Source of the DNA: an uncultured Hyphomicrobiales bacterium
GTDB taxonomy: Bacteria > Pseudomonadota > Alphaproteobacteria > Rhizobiales > Xanthobacteraceae
Reading direction: 5' to 3'
Length of the DNA: 64,000 bases
Assembly: GCA_903878085.1 (NCBI GenBank)
Contig: CAIRGJ010000062.1
Span: 124,001 to 188,000, forward strand
Shown: piece by piece, positions 59,577 to 64,000 of the stretch
How positions within the stretch are numbered: position 1 is the first letter of the stretch
Layout of the letters: each line of letters begins with the position of its first letter
Position numbers and translations under genes: made by a program
The notes under the pieces: model-generated
Database searches by the model: none
Told to the model about the DNA's origin: nothing
Seen by the model: the letters and a program-made list of their open reading frames with translations, nothing else

Positions 59577-60470
59577 TTAGTTGCCTTCGATGGTCTTGAT
59601 CACGCTCGATATCGGACGCGCCTCTTCGAGGCCGCCGCCCATCTCCTTGAGCACGATGTCGGTGTATTCTTTGATCGGCTCGACCGGTGTCTTGCCGGTG
59701 ATCTGCACGACCTTGTAGCCGCCTTCCTTGAGCTTCGCGAGAATGGTCGGCACCGCCTCGGCGGTGGCGTGCTGGAAGTCATGCATCAAGATGATGCCCT
59801 TGCCGTGCTTCTCGAGCTTGTCCATCACCGACTTCACGACCTGTTCAGGCTTGCGCATCTTGAAGTCGAACGAGTCGAAGTCGGTCGAGAACATCGCGAC
59901 GTGACGCTCGGCCATGTACTTGACCAGCTCCGGCGGGTGACGCAGCGCCGGGAAGCGGAAGAACGGCGCGACCGGCTTGTTGCCGAGCGCGATGCTGACG
60001 GCGGCGATGCCCTTCTCGATTTCTGCCTTGCCTTCTTCGGTCGTCATTTTCGACAGGTCTTTGTGCGACCATGTGTGCGAGCCGATGGTATGGCCGGCCG
60101 CGGCGACCTGCTTGAGGATTTCCGGGTAGTAGCCGGCATGCTTGCCGATATTGAAGAACAGCGCCTTGGTGCACTGGTCGTTGAGCGCCTTGAGCACGGC
60201 CGGCGTATTACCCTGCCACGGGCCGTCATCGAAGGTCAGCACGACTTCGTGGTCGCGCAGGAAGTCATAGGCCTTGAAGTGCTCGAAACCGAAGCCGGGT
60301 CCGGTTGAGGTATCGATCTCGACCACGCGGGCGACGCCGAGCGCGTTCGGTTTGTCGCACTTTGCCGGCGCGGCAGCCTGCGCAGGTGCGGGGGTTTGAG
60401 CGCTTTGCGCCCAAACAGCGCTCGTCGCCGATATCGAAATGGCGAGAGCCAGAGCCAAAGCGGTGCGCAT
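59577..60470 (-). CDS. Polysaccharide deacetylase family protein
   Basis: 297 residues from the ATG at 60470 (GGAG 6 nt upstream; an ATG at 60482 precedes it). Signal peptide MRTALALALAISISATSAVWA, an Ala/Pro-rich spacer, then the NodB homology domain: VVLTFDDGPWQG (motif 1, catalytic Asp and metal Asp), HTIGSHTWSH (motif 2, metal histidines), FFRFPALRH and ILMHDFQHAT. Likely deacetylates an envelope polysaccharide in the periplasm. Confidence 0.92.
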   Translation of the reverse strand: MRTALALALAISISATSAVWAQSAQTPAPAQAAAPAKCDKPNALGVARVVEIDTSTGPGFGFEHFKAYDFLRDHEVVLTFDDGPWQGNTPAVLKALNDQCTKALFFNIGKHAGYYPEILKQVAAAGHTIGSHTWSHKDLSKMTTEEGKAEIEKGIAAVSIALGNKPVAPFFRFPALRHPPELVKYMAERHVAMFSTDFDSFDFKMRKPEQVVKSVMDKLEKHGKGIILMHDFQHATAEAVPTILAKLKEGGYKVVQITGKTPVEPIKEYTDIVLKEMGGGLEEARPISSVIKTIEGN

Positions 60471-60673
60471 TACATTCTCCATCGCAAATTGACTTGCAGG
60501 GTTGGCCTATACATCGCGACTTTAACCTTTTGAGTCAACGCAGGTCCCGAAATGGCCGGATTTATGGGCTTTTAGCGCGTGAGATGGTTAACATGGATGC
60601 GTTCCGGCGGTCCGGGGCCACCGGCGTTGCCTAAGCGCAAAATCGGTCTTATCTGGGGTGTCCGAGGACGATT

Positions 60674-60832
60674 ATGCCCGCTATTGCATCAGGTCCCTTT
60701 GCCGCCCGCCCGTTGCTGCTGCTCGCTGCGCTGGTCGGCGTGTTGCTGACGGCGACAGGGGGGCTTTGGGCCTATTACGGCACCGTGGTTTTCTTTGAAG
60801 TCGTGCGTGCCGGCTGGGTTGCGTGCTTTTAA
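60674..60832 (+). CDS. Very small membrane protein upstream of SCO1
   Basis: 52 residues: MPAIASGPFAARP, a single transmembrane helix LLLLAALVGVLLTATGGLWA, and the tail YYGTVVFFEVVRAGWVACF. GAGGA sits well upstream of the ATG. The helix-plus-aromatic tail and the position before a SCO1 gene recall a small conserved protein in this bacterial order (memory, not verified). 37 bp before the SCO1 start. Confidence 0.72.
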   Translation: MPAIASGPFAARPLLLLAALVGVLLTATGGLWAYYGTVVFFEVVRAGWVACF

Positions 60833-60869
60833 CGCAGGCCGCAGCGGCACCCACTGGAAAGTCAGCTTA

Positions 60870-61463
60870 ATGGCCAAAACCTCGCATATTCTCGTGGTGC
60901 TTTCGGCCTTTCTGGCCGGGCTGGTGATTTTCCTCGGCGTCTTCCTGTTCGCCACCGGGCAACTGGGCGGCGGCGGCCCCGGTCCGTCAGCCATTGGCGG
61001 CCCGTTCAACCTGATCGACCAGGACGGCAAGCCGCTCACCGACCAGGACCTCAAGGGCCGTCCGGTTCTGGTGTTCTTCGGCTACACCCATTGTCCCGAC
61101 GTCTGCCCGACCACGCTGTTCGACGTGTCGGAGCTGTTGCGCGCGCTGGGGCCGGACGCCGGCCGCGCCGCCGCGCTGTTCATCACGGTCGATCCCGAGC
61201 GCGACACCGCGCCGGTGATGAAGGACTACTTGTCGAGCTTCGATCCGCATCTGCGCGCCGCGACCGGCGATCCGAAGGCGATCGAGGCGGCCGAGAAGGC
61301 CTACCGGGTCTATGTCAAGAAAGTGCCCGGCGAGAACGGCGACTACAGCATGGACCACACCGCGCTGGTCTATCTGATGGACAAGCAGGGCCGCTTTGTC
61401 GCGCCGTTCAGCCTCAAGCGGCGGCCCGAGGACGCGGCCGCCGAGCTGCGGAAGTATCTCTAA
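60870..61463 (+). CDS. SCO1/SenC family copper chaperone
   Basis: 197 residues. One N-terminal membrane anchor (LVVLSAFLAGLVIFLGVFLF), then a thioredoxin fold with copper ligands Cys-x3-Cys (HCPDVCPT) and the distal histidine in SMDHTALVYL. It delivers copper to the CuA site of cytochrome c oxidase. The 3' end overlaps the glycosyltransferase remnant on the other strand by 50 bp. Confidence 0.94.
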   Translation: MAKTSHILVVLSAFLAGLVIFLGVFLFATGQLGGGGPGPSAIGGPFNLIDQDGKPLTDQDLKGRPVLVFFGYTHCPDVCPTTLFDVSELLRALGPDAGRAAALFITVDPERDTAPVMKDYLSSFDPHLRAATGDPKAIEAAEKAYRVYVKKVPGENGDYSMDHTALVYLMDKQGRFVAPFSLKRRPEDAAAELRKYL

Positions 61464-62390
61464 CGCCGTCGGCGAGGGCGGGCAGGTTGCCGGATTCCTT
61501 GTGTCTTCGGAAATAGCGCTCCAATTCCAACAGCGACTGGGTCAGATTGGCGGCGAGCCGCGAGCTTTTCGCCAGGCCGTGCTCGGTCTTCTCCCAAGCG
61601 TATGGCGCAACAATGAATTGATAGAGCGCGCGCCAGGCGGCAAGTGACAGCAGCAGCCAGTGTAACGGCGTCAGCAGCAAGATCCATGCATTGGCCGAGA
61701 GATCGCGCCGCATCAGCCCCAGGCCGCCGACAAGAGCTGAGGCAAGATAACCGATCGCCACGCTGGCGCCGTAGAGCCAAGCCTGCATCGCGGTAATGTC
61801 GCTGGCGGCACCCGACATTGGTTTTATTGCGCCATAATAAATAAGACCTGCCATGAATAGCGGATGCATGAGCGCCGCGAGCGCATTGCCGCCGACCAAG
61901 AGTTGGAATGTCATAAAACCCGGTAGCCCCAGATCGCGCAGCAGCCGAAGCGGTTGCCGCATGTGCACCAGCCAAGTCTGCATCCAGCCTTTGAACCAGC
62001 GCGTGCGTTCGCGCGCGGGGCGACCACGACGTAAAGCTCGTCATCGACCGTAAGCGGCAATAGACCCATCGCGGCGGCTTCGATCAGCCGGTCGTCGTCG
62101 ACCGGACATGCACTCCGGGGCGCGCCATCGAGCAGTTCGAAAGCGACCGCGAGCTGGGCGGCAAGCGCGTGTAGGTATTCGTCCTCACCGATCGTGCCGG
62201 CGGCGATCAGGACGCGATCGGCACCGGTCCCGAGCCGGGCGGCGCGCCGCTCCGCCGCTTCGGCCACGCCGCGGCCTAGGATCGACCGCACGCAATCGAT
62301 TTCCGGAAAGCTGTCGGGCGCGCCAGCTGCCTCGAAGGCGAATTCAGCGGCCCCTGAATCGGCAGCCGCGGCTCGAACCCGAAACGCCAT
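61414..62390 (-). pseudogene. Glycosyltransferase family 2 gene with its middle deleted
   Basis: The N-terminal part (from 62390; VLIAAGTIGEDEYLHALAAQ, DRLIEAAAMGLLPLTVDDEL) is the regulatory domain of a large membrane glycosyltransferase. The C-terminal part (about 62017 to 61414; RERTRWFKGWMQTWLVHMRQ, LLVGGNALAALMHPLF and more helices) is its last third. The whole catalytic domain between them is missing and the two parts are in different frames at about 62017-62020. So a deletion destroyed it. Confidence 0.82.
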
Positions 62391-62533
62391 ACCCCACCTT
62401 GCAGGCTGTCCGACCTGCAGTTGGTATCACAATACAACCAAACCGGGAATAAATTCGGTGTGCGGTTGTATCGACGCCGCCCGTTGGCCCGCCGGACAGG
62501 CCGGTGCTAGAAGGCGGCCAAATCGGAGCCGTC

Positions 62534-62728
62534 ATGTCGGATTTCATGTCACATTACGCCGTCCCAGCCGCAGTCGTCGCCGTGGCGATCGTGCTGGTGT
62601 TCGGTCTGGTCAATATGATGCGCGGCGGTTCGCCCAACCGCTCGCAAAAGCTGATGCGCATGCGCGTTCTGCTGCAGTTCGTCGCCATTGTCGTCATCAT
62701 GGCGTCGATCTGGATGATGGGAAAATAG
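62534..62728 (+). CDS. HIG1-domain membrane protein
   Basis: 64 residues from the ATG at 62534. Two transmembrane helices (VVAVAIVLVFGLVNMMRGG and VLLQFVAIVVIMASIWMMG) separated by the conserved RSQKLMRMRV loop of HIG1 proteins, which associate with respiratory supercomplexes in mitochondria. Fits with the nearby SCO1 gene. Confidence 0.9.
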   Translation: MSDFMSHYAVPAAVVAVAIVLVFGLVNMMRGGSPNRSQKLMRMRVLLQFVAIVVIMASIWMMGK

Positions 62729-62733
62729 CGCCT

Positions 62734-62925
62734 CTATTGCATCGGCGCGGCGCGCATGTATTCGACCTTTACCCGCGGTTTTCGCACCGGCTTCTTTTTC
62801 GCGGCGGAAAGGTCGGTGCTGGACGCCTGAGCCTTGGCGGCGCCGCAGGCACTGGCCGGCGCTGCGGCCAGCGGCAGCAGAAGGGCCGCGGCAACGGCGA
62901 TTACTAAAATGCGCATGTTGGTCAC
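62734..62925 (-). CDS. Small secreted basic protein
   Basis: 63 residues (or 60 from an ATG at 62916). Signal peptide MRILVIAVAAALLLPLAAAPASA, one cysteine directly after it, then a Lys/Arg-rich tail (AKKKPVRKPRVKVEYMR). Convergent with the HIG1 gene (5 bp apart). Function unknown. Confidence 0.68.
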   Translation of the reverse strand: MTNMRILVIAVAAALLLPLAAAPASACGAAKAQASSTDLSAAKKKPVRKPRVKVEYMRAAPMQ

Positions 62926-62993
62926 CCCGCTTTTTGAGACGAAAACCCGGTAGACTGAGCTTACGCCCAGCCCGGGACTTCCACGAGGGCATT

Positions 62994-63566
62994 ATGGTCA
63001 TACTCAACCGCATTTATACCCGTACCGGCGATGACGGCACGACCTCGCTCGGCTCAGGGGCGCGGCGCAAGAAATACGACCTGCGGGTCGAGGCTTACGG
63101 CACCGTCGATGAGGCCAATGCCGTGATCGGCCTGGTGCGGCTGCACACTGCCGGCGATCCGGCGCTCGATGCGGCGCTCGGCCGCATCCAGAATGACCTG
63201 TTCGATGTCGAGGCCGACCTGTGCCTGGCGGAAAAAGGCCCCGGTGGCGCCCGGCTGACGGTCACCGATGCCCAGGTGTCATGGCTGGAAGCCGAAATCG
63301 ACCGTCTCAACGCCGACCTCGAGCCGTTGCGGTCATTCATCCTGCCCGGCGGCAGCCCGGCCTCGGCCTATTTGCACCTTGCCCGCACGGTCTGCCGGCG
63401 CGCCGAGCGCATCATGGTCGCGCTCAAGGATCAGCCCGGCGAGGAGGTTTCCGAGCCCTCGCTGAAATACATCAACCGGCTGTCGGACTACCTGTTCGTG
63501 GCCGGCCGCTATGCCAACGACAAGGGCGTTGCCGACGTGCTGTGGGCGCCGGGCCAAAATCGATAG
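62994..63566 (+). CDS. PduO-type cob(I)alamin adenosyltransferase
   Basis: 190 residues from the ATG at 62994; the frame is open to 62934. The ATP-binding start TRTGDDGTTSLGSGARRKK, then VEAYGTVDEANAVIG and SYLHLART-type text (AYLHLARTVCRRAER), and NRLSDYLFVAGRY are PduO family motifs. It adds the adenosyl group to cobalamin. 116 bp before etfB. Confidence 0.94.
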   Translation: MVILNRIYTRTGDDGTTSLGSGARRKKYDLRVEAYGTVDEANAVIGLVRLHTAGDPALDAALGRIQNDLFDVEADLCLAEKGPGGARLTVTDAQVSWLEAEIDRLNADLEPLRSFILPGGSPASAYLHLARTVCRRAERIMVALKDQPGEEVSEPSLKYINRLSDYLFVAGRYANDKGVADVLWAPGQNR

Positions 63567-63682
63567 CGCCTATTCCCGAAAAGGCGTTGCGCCGCAGCAT
63601 AAACGTTGACATGCCAACGGCGCGGCCATTAGCTTCCGCCCGCTTTCCTTAGCCCCCGCTTGGGCTCCACTTGGGATGGATT

Positions 63683-64000
63683 ATGAAGATTCTGGTGCCC
63701 GTGAAACGGGTGGTCGATTACAACGTCAAGATTCGCGTTAAGTCCGACGGCTCCGGCGTCGAGCTTGCCAACGTCAAGATGTCGATGAACCCGTTCGACG
63801 AGATCGCCGTCGAAGAGGCCATCCGTCTCAAGGAAGCCGGCACGGCGACCGAGATCGTGGTGGTATCGATCGGACCGGCGCAGGCCTCGGAGACCATCCG
63901 CACCGCGCTCGCCATGGGCGCCGACCGCGGCATCCTGGTGAAAGCCGACGGCCCGGTCGAACCGCTGGCGGTGGCGAAAATCCTCAAGGCCATCGTCGAC
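63683..64000 (+). CDS. etfB: Electron transfer flavoprotein beta subunit, N-terminal part
   Basis: 106 residues visible; runs off the window. Start [20 protein letters not shown] with GGGATGG upstream, then [19 protein letters not shown] and [22 protein letters not shown] are typical EtfB. Carries electrons from acyl-CoA dehydrogenases to ubiquinone oxidoreductase. Confidence 0.96.
   Translation, partial: MKILVPVKRVVDYNVKIRVKSDGSGVELANVKMSMNPFDEIAVEEAIRLKEAGTATEIVVVSIGPAQASETIRTALAMGADRGILVKADGPVEPLAVAKILKAIVD

Noticed and set aside
59574..60308. 244-codon plus-strand frame opposite the deacetylase
   Set aside because: Antisense shadow of a gene with clear NodB motifs.

Overview
The window looks like chromosome from an alphaproteobacterium of the order Hyphomicrobiales (Bradyrhizobium/Rhodopseudomonas/Xanthobacteraceae-like). 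This is inferred from high GC coding DNA, a GcrA regulator with GANTC sites, a SAM-II-type riboswitch before metZ, a linked argD-argF-hslO run, a CheD-containing chemotaxis operon, HIG1 and SCO1 genes, and several tripartite-tricarboxylate (Bug) solute-binding proteins. No species call is possible from the sequence alone.

Region 1 (1-11949) is one long plus-strand operon with mostly overlapping start/stop codons. It holds hydantoinase/oxoprolinase A (cut by the window edge) and B, two tandem paralogous solute-binding proteins, an ABC ATPase, two permeases, a 4,5-dihydroxyphthalate decarboxylase-like binding-fold protein, two M24/creatinase-fold proteins and an MmgE/PrpD protein. It reads as uptake and hydrolysis of a cyclic amide or ureide-type compound (inference). 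Region 2 (12572-22859) is a second catabolic locus: a Bug binding protein on the minus strand, then coxG-coxM-coxS-coxL (a form-II-like molybdenum hydroxylase), an IclR regulator, a crotonase, a UbiD-family decarboxylase and another Bug protein. Four copies of a 17-bp palindromic motif sit in its two regulatory gaps and are good candidates for the IclR operator. Region 3 (22860-30000) holds a degraded patch (IS-like inverted repeat, a 36-nt repeat, a frameshifted terminase fragment), a NitT/TauT-type ABC transporter, nadC, a LOG-family gene and a third Bug protein.

Region 4 (30000-31050) is repeat-rich and apparently non-coding, with an unusual block of consecutive hairpins. Region 5 (31054-41919) is housekeeping: gcrA, argD-argF-hslO, an L,D-transpeptidase, apaG, opgC with two SGNH hydrolases, metZ with a SAM-II riboswitch and terminator, dcd, and tRNA-Gly(CCC). 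The 3' part of the tRNA is duplicated 1,228 bp downstream and bounds a tiny island that carries three small unknown genes and no integrase.

Region 6 (43169-58423) is a chemotaxis island: a DUF2336 gene, cheW, a chemoreceptor, a truncated Cache gene plus an orphan receptor tail, cheR, cheD, cheB, an in-frame STAS-CheY fusion, cheA, cheY, an unknown gene, a second DUF2336 gene, a receiver/HPt-like pair, and two Crp/Fnr paralogs. The second paralog is split by an 8-bp tandem duplication and is followed by an HPt pseudogene. Region 7 (58623-64000) holds a DUF3108 protein, a polysaccharide deacetylase, a tiny membrane protein, SCO1, a glycosyltransferase with its middle deleted, a HIG1 protein, a PduO-type adenosyltransferase and the start of etfB. 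Several genes in regions 3, 6 and 7 are decayed by short indels or internal deletions.
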